Shown here piece by piece: positions 25,317 through 34,924 of a stretch of 64,000 nt of DNA. The position numbers and the translations under genes are program-made. Source of the DNA: Desulfobulbus oralis (GTDB lineage: Bacteria > Desulfobacterota > Desulfobulbia > Desulfobulbales > Desulfobulbaceae); contig NZ_CP021255.1 of the NCBI RefSeq assembly GCF_002952055.1, forward strand, positions 1,490,851 to 1,554,850. The letters run 5' to 3'. The notes beneath the pieces were generated by a model. The model was not told the DNA's origin. It did no database searches and saw only the letters and a list, made by a program, of their open reading frames with translations. How positions within the stretch are numbered: the stretch's first letter is position 1; each line of letters begins with the position of its first letter.

Positions 25317-27273
25317 GACTGCCCTCCCATTCCAGCTTGAAAATTCCCTGGGCCGGAATATTCAGCTCCAGTTGTGTATCAGTACAGACAAAGGGCAGAG
25401 TCTGAATACGACCATCGGCGTCCAGCACGCGCGCCGTCAATTTCTGAGGACAGTTCTGACGCATGTCCACGTGTAATTTGTATACACGCCGAGACTTGTT
25501 AACACCCAGCAGCTGTTGTTCATCGCCTTCCCGGGTATGCAGAGCATCCAGCTCAAAGGAGTTGTTGTCTATCCTGTTGACCTGCGACAGCCAGCGCTCC
25601 GTCAGAAAGGCCTGCGCCCTAGCAACCGGCTTGGCTTGTAATCGGTCGTTTCTCAGGAAAAAAAAACCCTTCTGGTGATCGGCTTCATCCGCAACATGAA
25701 ACCAGTTCAGCATGCTCAGCAGACCATCGCTGGATGACTGGATAATTACGGAGGCCCACCACAGGGCGGCAAAGTGGGTGTTTTGTTCATAAGGAGAAAC
25801 GCTGTTGCCGCTGGAAATATTGGTTTGGTCGATCAGCAGCACCTTGAGCGGACGCCCTTTATCGTCATAACCGACCAAGTCCGCAGCAGCACGGATCGTG
25901 TCACTATAAAGCCCCGTAGCATACAGATTGCGTACCATCCATTCGTGCCAGGCAATGGCGTCAATGTCTTCGCCATGTTGCTTCAGCAGTCGTGCCGCCC
26001 AGTCGATGCCGCGACGCCTGTATGCATCATCCCGCATCGGGCCGTGCAAGAACCTGGAACTAGCTGGAACAGCCACCTTGACGCCAGAGTGTGTAAAGTC
26101 TGGCTGCTGTTTCAGATATGACAGCATGGCGGAAAAATACTCGGCAAAACTCTCATAGCTGGGAAAATTCAGATTTGGCTCGTCGGCAAAGGCCAGATAG
26201 TGGATACCGCCTGGTGGCAGTTGCAGACTATCCTGCAGCCAGAGGTGCAAACCCTCGAAGCTTTTACGAGTTGCATGCAAGACCGCGCGCCGGTCTTTGC
26301 CCGCCATCAGGGTAAGGCTGCTGTGGATACCCATCTGCTTGGCATAAAAAGATCTAAAATCCAGTTCTCTGCCGTCTCCATTGTCGATGTAATCGACAAA
26401 ACTATAATAACTGGCTGCCTGCAAATTGAGGCCCTTAAGTGGGGCATGACTGGTGTCCGGAGGAAGCAGATAGGGTAACGCAACACCAATGGCCGGCGTA
26501 TGACCGCGCGGCTCATGCAGCAGGGTAACGTCTGCACGGCCCGGCAAGCTCACGGAGTTCGACAGATGTTCAGGATGGCGGGCAAAACGATTATCCACGC
26601 CATCCAGCCAGAAGGCTATTTTTCCACCTTTGTTGACCGTCATTGACCAGAATTCATCACCGGATGAGGTCGGCAAGGCCACAGAGTCAAAGGCGCTGTA
26701 TGGTTGCTTTGTTTTCAGCTCCAGTATCTGGCGGTAGTGATCGCTCAGTCGGGTCAGGATGATGCGATCGGCGCCGGAGTGGTACTTTCCTGCAAATATT
26801 GCCTGCTGCCGGGCTGGAACCCGAAAATACAGTACCTGCCTCTCCGGGAAGCTCGCCGTCTGATGCACGCGCTCCGGTTCAAAGATGCTCGCTGTGTATT
26901 TCCCATGACTGATGCTGTAGTTTCTGAAACTGTAACCGGGAATGACCAGCAGGTAGGGGGCCTGCTCCGGATGCAACCGCATGCTGTGCCTGCCGTCGGT
27001 CTGAGTTGCCGGTATCTCAAGAATGTCGGCCAGCTCACCCTTGGCGTTAATCAGGAACAGCTTCTCCGGATTGGCCTCGCTCAACCAGGCATACCGCCAT
27101 TGAATCTGCAGTTCGTCTTCCGTATCTGGCCGCAGTTCGAGCGTGCCACTGCGCAGGTCCGGCCAGTCCGAGGCAGAGCCGTAGGCCGACTGGAGCAACG
27201 CCAGTAGTATGACCAGCACAAACGAAGTCTTTTTTCCGGGAAAAAACAGCCTATGCATTTTTGGGATTCCCAA
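25303..27273 (-). CDS. Secreted glycoside-hydrolase-like protein of the EPS locus
   Basis: 656 aa with a signal peptide (basic start, hydrophobic FVLVILLALLQSAYG, cleavage near residue 33). The central region from about residue 290 looks like a clan-A TIM barrel: YLAFADEPNLNFPSYESF supplies a candidate acid/base Glu, IAWHEWMVRN a second Glu, and LLIDQTNISSGN lies where the nucleophile strand is expected. A beta-rich C-terminal domain follows. Exopolysaccharide loci often encode such hydrolases (PslG or PelA are functional analogues) that trim or release polymer in the periplasm. The gene overlaps wzx by 23 nt. Family assignment is tentative. Confidence 0.68.
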   Translation of the reverse strand: MGIPKMHRLFFPGKKTSFVLVILLALLQSAYGSASDWPDLRSGTLELRPDTEDELQIQWRYAWLSEANPEKLFLINAKGELADILEIPATQTDGRHSMRLHPEQAPYLLVIPGYSFRNYSISHGKYTASIFEPERVHQTASFPERQVLYFRVPARQQAIFAGKYHSGADRIILTRLSDHYRQILELKTKQPYSAFDSVALPTSSGDEFWSMTVNKGGKIAFWLDGVDNRFARHPEHLSNSVSLPGRADVTLLHEPRGHTPAIGVALPYLLPPDTSHAPLKGLNLQAASYYSFVDYIDNGDGRELDFRSFYAKQMGIHSSLTLMAGKDRRAVLHATRKSFEGLHLWLQDSLQLPPGGIHYLAFADEPNLNFPSYESFAEYFSAMLSYLKQQPDFTHSGVKVAVPASSRFLHGPMRDDAYRRRGIDWAARLLKQHGEDIDAIAWHEWMVRNLYATGLYSDTIRAAADLVGYDDKGRPLKVLLIDQTNISSGNSVSPYEQNTHFAALWWASVIIQSSSDGLLSMLNWFHVADEADHQKGFFFLRNDRLQAKPVARAQAFLTERWLSQVNRIDNNSFELDALHTREGDEQQLLGVNKSRRVYKLHVDMRQNCPQKLTARVLDADGRIQTLPFVCTDTQLELNIPAQGIFKLEWEGSHAYR

Positions 27274-28549
27274 TCAACTGACGCATATCGGTCGGCGTCA
27301 TCAGCAGCAAGCGATAAAATGACATGGCACTGATTTTACAATACTGTAAAAACATCAGCAGGGCAACAGTCAAGTAAGCTGCGGAGGAGGACAGCGCCGC
27401 GCCGGTAATGCCCAGTTTCGGTATGAGCACCAGGTTCAGTCCCAAGTTTAGTACCACGCCGATTCCCGCCATCAAGGACAGGCGTCCTGGGTATCCCTTG
27501 CCCAGTAAATCCAGGCGTAGAATACTGGCGTAGCAGAGGGCAAACACTCCCGGCAGCAAAGCCATCAGTGCCGGATAAGCAGGTGCATAATCCACTCCAA
27601 ACAGGGTGACGATCAGCCATTCGCCCATCAACCCCATGCCCAGGCAGGCGACGAGCATCACAGATGCGGTCACCCGCAAGGTCAGAGGGGTCAGTCGTTC
27701 GATACCGCCGCCCTGCTGCAGGAGGCGCTTCATTAAAGGGGTGGTTACTGCTTCAGGGATAATCAGCAACAGCTCGGCGGCAGCACTGGCCATGGCGTAA
27801 TGTCCAAGCGCGCCAGCAGGCAACAGAAAACCAATCAGCAGGTAGTCGGCACGCAGCAGAATCTGCTGGAACAGCACGTCCCAGTGGCTTTTCGCACCAT
27901 ACAACAACAGATTCCGCTGCGCCTGCGGCTGCCACTTTAGCTGAAAAGCGTGATAACGCTTCAGTCTGTACCACCCCACGACAACGACGGCAACCAGTCC
28001 ACCAATCCAGCTCACTACAGCAGCATTGAACAACTGCCGTGGCCACAGCCAGGCCAGCAGCAGAAACAGCAGCAACGGTATGCTCGATTCCAGAAGACGT
28101 AAAACATTGAAGCAATTCACCCGGCCATCGGCATTATGCAAGATTAGCAAGCCGCTTTTCAGTACAGTCAGCGGCACCAGCGGAATCAACAGCCACAACC
28201 AGACACCCAGTTGCCGCACCCTGTCGAGCTCCCGCCCCTGCCAGTTCAGCAACAGAACGGTACCCAGGGTCAGCAGGGTTGACAGCAGGCAGCCATAGAT
28301 CAGCACCTGAACCAGCAGCACACCCATGTCTTTTTGCCGGGCAGCCTGATAGCCAACCGCCGTATTCAATCCGCCGCTGGTCACCGCGGCAATCAGCTCC
28401 GGCAATGCACTCAAAAGGGCGAATAATCCCCTGTCTGCCGGTCCCAGCAGGCGGGCCAGCAAGATGTTCCTGATCAGACGCAGGGCAATCATGCTCAGCC
28501 TGGTCCCCATGGTGACCAGCAGATGCCACCTGTAGCCATACTGCTTCAT
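27251..28549 (-). CDS. Wzx-type polysaccharide flippase (MATE/MVF superfamily)
   Basis: 432 aa with about twelve membrane segments. The N-terminus ALRLIRNILLARLLGPADRG is the typical opening of oligosaccharide flippases. It should flip undecaprenyl-linked repeat units across the inner membrane. The start overlaps the deacetylase gene by 4 nt and the stop lies within the glycosidase-like gene. With the Wzy-like protein at 32487 and the Wza/Wzz-like proteins it defines a Wzx/Wzy-dependent pathway. Confidence 0.9.
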   Translation of the reverse strand: MKQYGYRWHLLVTMGTRLSMIALRLIRNILLARLLGPADRGLFALLSALPELIAAVTSGGLNTAVGYQAARQKDMGVLLVQVLIYGCLLSTLLTLGTVLLLNWQGRELDRVRQLGVWLWLLIPLVPLTVLKSGLLILHNADGRVNCFNVLRLLESSIPLLLFLLLAWLWPRQLFNAAVVSWIGGLVAVVVVGWYRLKRYHAFQLKWQPQAQRNLLLYGAKSHWDVLFQQILLRADYLLIGFLLPAGALGHYAMASAAAELLLIIPEAVTTPLMKRLLQQGGGIERLTPLTLRVTASVMLVACLGMGLMGEWLIVTLFGVDYAPAYPALMALLPGVFALCYASILRLDLLGKGYPGRLSLMAGIGVVLNLGLNLVLIPKLGITGAALSSSAAYLTVALLMFLQYCKISAMSFYRLLLMTPTDMRQLIGNPKNA

Positions 28550-29568
28550 ACCCGATCCACCTGCCGGAGACTATTGCGGTAGGCCTGCAAAATCCGCCAA
28601 GCCAGCAGTCCCGGCTGTTCGGCCGTTTTCTGGCTGACATCAATTCTGGGCAGGGCAAAACGATTGCATCCCTTACTCACCACACCCGGTTCTACCCCCA
28701 GCGCATGGGTATAACCGAAATCGCCGAGCAGTTCGTGCAGATCGGCATGATGGTCACCATTTGGGTAGCAGTACTGCTTCAATGGCCGGACGCAGTGTTG
28801 ATTGATCAGGCGTTGTGAGGCAAAAATGTCTGCAGCACAGTCTCTGTGCTGCAGAAGTGTCAGGATATGGTGCTCATGTCCATGTGCGCCAAAGCGGATT
28901 AGTCCCGAACGCTCCATCTGCGCTACTTCCTGCCAGTTCATGGCGTGCGTGCTACCATCATAAAACAGTTCGTCCGCTAGCCCGTGCAGACGCAGTGGAT
29001 CAAGCCACTTGAGTTGCCGCACAAAGTCGGCGATCAGCAGGCTTCTGGCCCGGCTTTGCGCCGGGCTGAACAGCTCCGGCATCAGCTGGATACGACTGCC
29101 CGTCAACGCCTGCCGCAAAGCATCCTGATCAACGGTCTCCGGATCATGCCACAGGCGTCTGGCAACGGACTCCCACCAGAACCCCCTTTTTTGGCCGATA
29201 TAGGCAGTGGACAGAAAAATGCTGGCTGGCACCCCCTGCTCCTGCAGAACAGGGAAGGCATAGCGATAGTTGTCCTGCCAGCCGTCATCGAAAGTCAGGG
29301 CAAGCACGGGCCTCTCCCCGGCAGGTGCGCAGCTCAGGGCAACCTCCAGTTCCACCAGCTCAAAATGGCGCTGCAAAAAAGCCAACAGCGTGGAAAAACT
29401 CTGTCTGTCCACGCAAAGAGGGTTGTTGTGCGGCAGCCGGGCCTCCTCCCTGCTGCCGACTACACGATGCAGCATCAGCACCAGTCCGCACCGGTGCAGG
29501 GCCCTGCCTGCCGGCCCGTTAAGGAAAGCCATTCCGGTCAGCCACTTTATGGCATCCTTGATCGTCAA
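28546..29568 (-). CDS. NodB-type polysaccharide deacetylase
   Basis: 340 aa. The NodB homology domain is visible: motif 1 LALTFDDGWQDNY (catalytic base and metal Asp), motif 2 FGAHGHEHH (metal His), and CYPNGDHHADL near the C-terminus. It removes N-acetyl groups from glycan units. No signal peptide is evident; the N-terminus resembles cytoplasmic or membrane-associated EPS deacetylases. It sits 4 nt after the interrupted glycosyltransferase gene and overlaps wzx. A second deacetylase of a different family ends the operon. Confidence 0.9.
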   Translation of the reverse strand: MTIKDAIKWLTGMAFLNGPAGRALHRCGLVLMLHRVVGSREEARLPHNNPLCVDRQSFSTLLAFLQRHFELVELEVALSCAPAGERPVLALTFDDGWQDNYRYAFPVLQEQGVPASIFLSTAYIGQKRGFWWESVARRLWHDPETVDQDALRQALTGSRIQLMPELFSPAQSRARSLLIADFVRQLKWLDPLRLHGLADELFYDGSTHAMNWQEVAQMERSGLIRFGAHGHEHHILTLLQHRDCAADIFASQRLINQHCVRPLKQYCYPNGDHHADLHELLGDFGYTHALGVEPGVVSKGCNRFALPRIDVSQKTAEQPGLLAWRILQAYRNSLRQVDRV

Positions 29569-30403
29569 CGGCCTACCTGTTCTGCTGAGGATTCCACTGT
29601 CCGTACTTTTTACCCAGCATAAATTCGAGACAGCCCACCAGCATACCAGCCAGGGTGATCAGGACAAAACCTGCCAGCCGGACAAGTTTCAGCTTCCGTC
29701 GGTGCCCTACCAGACCAAGTAACGCCACACCGTAGCCCGCCAGTTGCAGATATAAAAACAACTCATAACCGATACCTCGCTGCACAAGAAAAAAATTACT
29801 CAGCAGCAATGGCAGCAGAAACAGCGGAGACAGGCGGCGGATCAGCTTGTGACTGAACAGCGCCAGTGCATACACCCCGTACCGTATAGGATTGAACAGA
29901 GCCCTGCGCGCGGCTAGGCTGTTCAGGCCACCAACGGTAACCCGGATACGGCGACGATACTGTTTGCCGATTTCATCAACACCTGTGTCCAACACCCTGG
30001 CCTGTTCGACATAGATGATTTTTTTATCTTGCACCAGGGCACAGGTGCTGATGAAAAAGTCATCATTCACATGCGCCGGGATGGGTTGATAAAGTTCGCG
30101 GCGCAAGGCCAGCAGGGCGCCGTCTGCAGATACCATGCAGCCGCATTTGTTTTCTGTCGCTCGCAGCCATGACTCATAAACACGGTACAACCGATCCCCC
30201 AAGCCCAATGCTCTGCCGGCTTTGACGACCTGCATATTGCCAGCGGTACAGCCCACAGCGGGATCGGAAAAAGGGCGTAACAGATGTTCTAGGCAGCCGT
30301 CCAGCCATTGGTTATCAGCATCGGTAAAAACCAGGATGTCGTTTTGCGCATGGCGAACGGCCTCGTTCAGCACAGCTATTTTTCCGGCGCGGGGCAGGTC
30401 TAG

Positions 30404-31238
30404 ATAGTGTCGTCAAACTATGAATAATGTGGTAACACCTCTTCATGTCATTCATAACGGGAGGGGCTATGTACGCACATCGACGACATGATATTTCTGA
30501 CAGGGTTTGGGAAAACATACAGGCGCATCTCCCCGGCAAAAAGGGGAGCGTTGGTCGCCCGGCCGGAGACAACAGGCTGTTTATCAACGCGGTGTTCTGG
30601 ATATTGCGGACAGGAGCGCCATGGCGCGATCTGCCTCCTGACCTTGGGGACTGGAAAAATACCCATCGCCGGTTTTGCCGTTGGCGTGACCGGGGTGTTT
30701 GGGAAAAACTCCTTGAAGTGCTCATGGTTGAGCCTGACTATGAGTGGCTGATGATTGATGCGAGCCATTGCAAAGTGCATCCCCATGCTGCCGGAGCGGT
30801 TGGCGGCAACCAGGCGATGAGCCGCACAAAAGGGGGCTCAACACCAAAATACATCTGGCCGTGGATGCGCATGGTATGCCGCTCAGAGTTGTTGTTACAG
30901 AAGGTACCAGAGCTGATTGCAAGGAAGCGTGCGCATTGATTGACGGTTTGAGTGCGGAGGCGCTTTTGGCTGACCGTGGATATGACAGCAATGAGCTTAT
31001 AGACAAGGTTGTTGAGTCCGGCTGCCAGCCCGTCATCCCACCCAGAAAAAATCGCAAGGAACAGCGCGATTACGACAAAGAACTGTACCGTGTACGGCAC
31101 CTGGTCGAGAACGCCTTTCTTCACCTCAAGAGATGGCGTGGCATCGCCACGCGTTATGCAAAACGAAGCCTCTCCTTCCTTGCCGCCGTGCAAATCAGAT
31201 GTATCTCATTGTGGGCAGAAATAATTTGACGGCACCAT
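30404..31238 (+). mobile_element. IS5-family (IS427 group) element
   Basis: 835 bp between direct repeats CTAG (30400-30403 and 31239-31242). The terminal inverted repeats are ATAGTGTCGTCAAACTAT at the left and, inverted, ATGGTGCCGTCAAATTAT at the right. CTAG targeting is known for this group. Two overlapping ORFs encode the transposase. Confidence 0.92.
30469..31229 (+). CDS. IS427-group transposase made by -1 frameshifting
   Basis: OrfA starts at ATG 30469 after GGGAGGGGCT (MYAHRRHDISDRVWENIQ). It carries the DUF4096-like N-domain and the first acidic residue in LMIDASHCKVHPHAAG. OrfB, in the -1 frame, continues with LNTKIHLAVDAHGMPLR, LLADRGYDSNEL (second Asp) and HLVENAFLHLKRWRG (Glu). 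The switch probably occurs at ACAAAAGGGGG (30826-30836), a slippery sequence typical of this group. The fusion is about 250 aa. Both halves look undamaged, so the element may still move. Confidence 0.88.
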
Positions 31239-31557
31239 CTAGTACCTGAATGCGTTCATCGAGACAGGCGCGTGCCCGCTGCACGGTCTGGTCGGTCGAA
31301 CCATCACTGGCAAATATAATCTGCAGCCTGTCCGGTTGATTGCTCTGCCGTAAAATGGAATCGATTTTAGCCGCGACATGATCCTCTTCGTTGTGCAAAG
31401 CCACGATCACGCTGACAGCCAGACGCTCGGGCCGGGCGTAGACAGGTTGACGGTAAGACAGCGAAATCAGCCTCAGCAGCAGCGGATAGCCCAGCACGGC
31501 ATACAACGGCAGCAAAATACTCAGCCAAAAAATGTAAAACACGTTATTCCTCTGCTT

Positions 31558-32490
31558 CTACCTGAACAGCGAGCGTATCAGCGCCAGACAACCTATATGC
31601 AGACGCAGCCAATGCAATACCAGCAGTTTCATAGTGTAAACCGGCTCCATGCGTCTGGCTGACTGACGCAAGGCCACGACCGCGGCAGGCAGCAGACTAC
31701 AGGCAAACATCAGTAAAGCCTCCGGTAAACGGGCAGAAAGCAGCAGCAACAAAGCCCGCAGGCTTGTTAGAACGGTCAGCAGACACAGCAGCGGGAAACA
31801 TAAAAGTCTTAAGCCAGGCGCCTGCCTGAGCAGTTGTATATAGCTGCCCTGACGCCACAACTCCTTGTTCATCCACTCCCGCCATGAGGTTTCATAGCCC
31901 CAGTGCAGCGCCGGCGGCTGTGCCAGACTGAGCTGCCGCATTCCTGCCGCATGCAGACGCAAACCAAAATCCTTGTCTTCCCCACTGGACAGTTCAGGAT
32001 GAAATCCCCCTGAACGCGCAAAAGTTGTTCGCCGCATAAACAGATTTGCAGTTGCCAGCCAGTCGCGTTCACGCGGCCGGCCCGTCTGTGACATGCTTCT
32101 TTTCTGCCAGGTCTGTGCATACCAAGGGGCCTGCTTTGGCGTATCGCAGTCAAGGGCAACCACATCAAAGCCGTTCTGCAGACTGTCCAGACAGCGGGAT
32201 ATCCAGTTTTCGGGGACTTCGATGTCTGCATCCAGAAAGGCTAGGTAATCTGCCCGCACCTGGGACGCGCCCAGATTTCGCAGTGCGCCGACAGCCAGTC
32301 CGGGGGCTGAAATCACTCTAGCACCCAGTGCCTGAGCCAGTGCATAACCGGCATCAGTTGAACCGTTGTCGATTACGATCAGTTCGCAACTCATACCAGC
32401 GGCAGCTGCCGAGTGCAGCGCACTGCACAGGGTTCGCTGGATATGCGGCGCTTCATTGCGCATGGGCACCACAATGCCGAGACTGTTCAT
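31558..32490 (-). CDS. GT2-family glycosyltransferase
   Basis: 310 aa. The GT-A domain begins MNSLGIVVPMRNEAPHI, with VIDNGSTDAGYALAQ, the nucleotide-sugar/metal motif AFLDADIEVPENW, and SSGEDKDFGLRLH containing the catalytic-base ED. The C-terminal third has two hydrophobic segments for membrane attachment. ATG 32488-32490 overlaps the Wzy-like stop as ATGA. The frame is open upstream, but that part overlaps wzy and is not family-like. Donor and acceptor sugars unknown. Confidence 0.9.
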   Translation of the reverse strand: MNSLGIVVPMRNEAPHIQRTLCSALHSAAAAGMSCELIVIDNGSTDAGYALAQALGARVISAPGLAVGALRNLGASQVRADYLAFLDADIEVPENWISRCLDSLQNGFDVVALDCDTPKQAPWYAQTWQKRSMSQTGRPRERDWLATANLFMRRTTFARSGGFHPELSSGEDKDFGLRLHAAGMRQLSLAQPPALHWGYETSWREWMNKELWRQGSYIQLLRQAPGLRLLCFPLLCLLTVLTSLRALLLLLSARLPEALLMFACSLLPAAVVALRQSARRMEPVYTMKLLVLHWLRLHIGCLALIRSLFR

Positions 32491-33860
32491 CTCCCGTGTT
32501 TGCCGTGTGTTTGCACTGCTTCGGCCTGCTGCCGCACGACGCTGGACAGAGCGAGAAACATCCACAGATATTTATGGTTGGGGGTGCTTAAAAACAGCAT
32601 GAACAGGGCAATACTCAACAGGCCCAGCCCTAGATGAACGGCCAGCTCGGCAGCGGGCCGGTTTTGCTGCTGCAAAAATCCCTGCCGGGCCCGCCGGAAG
32701 TTGCCCAATCCGGCAATTATCAGCAGCATGAAGACCATTCCCGCGGGGATACCCATTTCAGCAAAGATTTCCAGATAGGTGTTATGCGCCCGCCGGTAGA
32801 GTTCAGGATTGACTAATTCGGCGGAAAAGGCCTTGGCATAACCTGACTGGGCATAGTGCAGCGGGAAGGTGCCCGGCCCCGCCCCTAGAAGCGGATTTTC
32901 ACCGATCATTTCTCGTCCCACCAACAGGTAGGAAGCCCGCCGGCCGATCGAGGCATCCTGATATGCATTTACACCAGATTTCAGCACACTGAGGGACTTG
33001 ACTCTATCGATATAATCCTCCGGTACGCTGTACCTGAGCACGGGCACTACCAAGACCAGTCCCAGCATCAGAAAACCAAAATGCTTGGGACTGATTCGCC
33101 TGCATCTCCACCAGTGATGCCGGATACCAATGGCTAGGCAGATCACCATAACCAGCAGACCGGAACGAGAGTCGGTTTTTGTCATGCCTGCCAGCAGCAG
33201 GAATGTGATGGCCAACCAGAACAGCCGTGCCAGAACAGAGCTGCCCTTCACTGCCATCAACACGGCGGCAGGAACGGCAATGGCTATCAATAGGGCAAAG
33301 TAGTTTGCATCCTGCAAGAGGCCGATGGCCCGGCCGCCTGCCTGATACTTGATGGAAAGCAGCGCAATCAGGCAGGTTGCCGCCACGCTCAGGGCAATTC
33401 CGGCGTACAGGCGGGACAGATTCAGCGCACGCCCGGCCAGCAGAGTTATAACAAAAAAGGTCATACCGATGGCAAGTTCCCTGAGATTGGCGAGCGAAAC
33501 CGACAGGTTTTCCGTATACAGCAGGCTTAGAACAATCAAGAGTACAAACGGGATAACAAATCTCCACAACGAGCTGCGTAGATGCTGTGGCGGCGTTTGT
33601 TGCAGCAGAAATCGGACGGCCAAAACAGCGATCAGTGCCAGTCCCAGCAGTTTGGCGGCCGAAAAACCCGAGCCCTTGAACAACCCTTCAAAGGGTACTA
33701 ACAGCGTCAGACCGAACAATCCCCAAGCCGGGTGGCGGTACAAGGCAGCAGCCACAAAGATACCCAACACGACGAAAGGCGCCAGAAACGGCCAAGGGCT
33801 GGCCAAGGCAGCAAAGGCCGCCATGCCCAGTATCACACCCACTCCCAGAGTCATCCGCAT
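32487..33860 (-). CDS. O-antigen ligase/Wzy-family membrane protein
   Basis: 457 aa, about twelve membrane segments. A large periplasmic loop contains GENPLLGAGPGTFPLHY and RRAHNTYLEIFAEMG, the conserved R/H region of PF04932 proteins. In this context polymerisation of flipped repeat units (Wzy role) is more likely than ligation to lipid A. It overlaps the GT4 gene by 10 nt and the GT2 gene by 4 nt. Confidence 0.9.
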   Translation of the reverse strand: MRMTLGVGVILGMAAFAALASPWPFLAPFVVLGIFVAAALYRHPAWGLFGLTLLVPFEGLFKGSGFSAAKLLGLALIAVLAVRFLLQQTPPQHLRSSLWRFVIPFVLLIVLSLLYTENLSVSLANLRELAIGMTFFVITLLAGRALNLSRLYAGIALSVAATCLIALLSIKYQAGGRAIGLLQDANYFALLIAIAVPAAVLMAVKGSSVLARLFWLAITFLLLAGMTKTDSRSGLLVMVICLAIGIRHHWWRCRRISPKHFGFLMLGLVLVVPVLRYSVPEDYIDRVKSLSVLKSGVNAYQDASIGRRASYLLVGREMIGENPLLGAGPGTFPLHYAQSGYAKAFSAELVNPELYRRAHNTYLEIFAEMGIPAGMVFMLLIIAGLGNFRRARQGFLQQQNRPAAELAVHLGLGLLSIALFMLFLSTPNHKYLWMFLALSSVVRQQAEAVQTHGKHGR

Positions 33861-34924
33861 GAGGCCTGTGCTCCCAAAAGTCTCGTATAGAGCGCTTGCC
33901 AGAGACGTATATTATTGTGCAGACTGAATCTTTCCTTCTGGCGTAAGTATGCCTGCCGGCATAGACTGTCAGCCAGCCGTGGTTCATCCAGCAGACATCC
34001 GATATTCTGCTCTAGGGCGGAACAATCCTCCGCAGCGGCCAGCAGGCCTTCCTGGTCGTGCCTCACGACATCGGGAATTCCACCCACGGCAAAGGCAGCA
34101 ACCGGCACACCGGCATGCATACCTTCCAGTAAAATCATGGGAGTGCCCTCAGTGCGTGAGCTGATCACCAGTACGGACAATCGGCTCAGCCATTCATCAA
34201 TGTCGTTCTGATAACCCGCCAGAGTGACACGTCCGGCCAAACCCTGCCTGTTGATTTCCACCTGCAAGCCCCCACGCATGGGGCCGTCACCCAGCATGAC
34301 GGCCTGTACCTCCGGCCGCTGCTGCAGTAAGGGAATGACGGCACGCAAAAACAGGTCCGGTCCTTTTTCCCGGCTCAGACGCCCGATAAAGCCAATTAGC
34401 GGCTGAAACACTTGCCGTGGTCGTACCTGCCTGACAGGCAAACCATTGGCTATCAGGCTGAGTTTACGTTCCGGCACATGCAGCGTTTCGTGCTGGCGCA
34501 CAATACTGCCGGCAACACAAACGACATGGCTGACTACAGGTGTCTTGCACAGCAGTATGCTGCTGTACATATACAGCCGCTGTTTCAGGTTGCGCGGCGT
34601 AAATCCGTGCTGCGTAAAGACCAACGGACGCTTGCAGCGTCGCGCTGCCTGCCAGGCATACAGCTGTGCCTTGAAGTTGTGAGCGTTCACGACCTGCGAA
34701 GAATGTCGTTCCACAATCCGCACCAGTTCTGCCAGAGTACCAATCGTTTCGCAGGCAATACCCATGGCAGAAAAACGCTCCTGCAATTCCTGCGACGGAG
34801 CAATAAAAGCCACCCGGCTGTCCAGAGTTGTATCCAGGGCTAGGCAATGGTCGGCCAGCATGCGCTCCGCACCATAAAATCCACCGCTGTGGATAACATG
34901 CAATACCCGGTCCATGGTGCTCAC
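33851..34924 (-). CDS. GT4-family glycosyltransferase
   Basis: 357 aa, GT-B fold. The N-domain starts VLHVIHSGGFYGAERML. The C-domain has GFIGRLSREKGPDLFLRA and the EX7E-type sugar-nucleotide motif SSRTEGTPMILLEGMHAG. A retaining transferase in repeat-unit assembly on the cytoplasmic face. It overlaps the chain-length regulator gene by 4 nt. The sugar cannot be predicted. Confidence 0.92.
   Translation of the reverse strand: MSTMDRVLHVIHSGGFYGAERMLADHCLALDTTLDSRVAFIAPSQELQERFSAMGIACETIGTLAELVRIVERHSSQVVNAHNFKAQLYAWQAARRCKRPLVFTQHGFTPRNLKQRLYMYSSILLCKTPVVSHVVCVAGSIVRQHETLHVPERKLSLIANGLPVRQVRPRQVFQPLIGFIGRLSREKGPDLFLRAVIPLLQQRPEVQAVMLGDGPMRGGLQVEINRQGLAGRVTLAGYQNDIDEWLSRLSVLVISSRTEGTPMILLEGMHAGVPVAAFAVGGIPDVVRHDQEGLLAAAEDCSALEQNIGCLLDEPRLADSLCRQAYLRQKERFSLHNNIRLWQALYTRLLGAQASCG

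Larger units (their letters stand above)
29573..31542 (-). pseudogene. GT2 glycosyltransferase interrupted by an IS5/IS427-group element
   Basis: Two in-frame pieces, 31243-31542 (100 codons) and 29573-30403 (277 codons), make a 376-aa membrane GT2 once the element and one CTAG copy are removed. The junction reads RIQVLD-LPRAGK without change. Conserved parts are VSVIVALHNEEDHVAAKIDS, FASDGSTDQT, AGKIAVLNEAV, VFTDADN and the C-terminal membrane helices. As it stands the enzyme is destroyed, since the first piece runs into IS sequence and stops. It would have added one sugar of the repeat unit. Confidence 0.88.
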
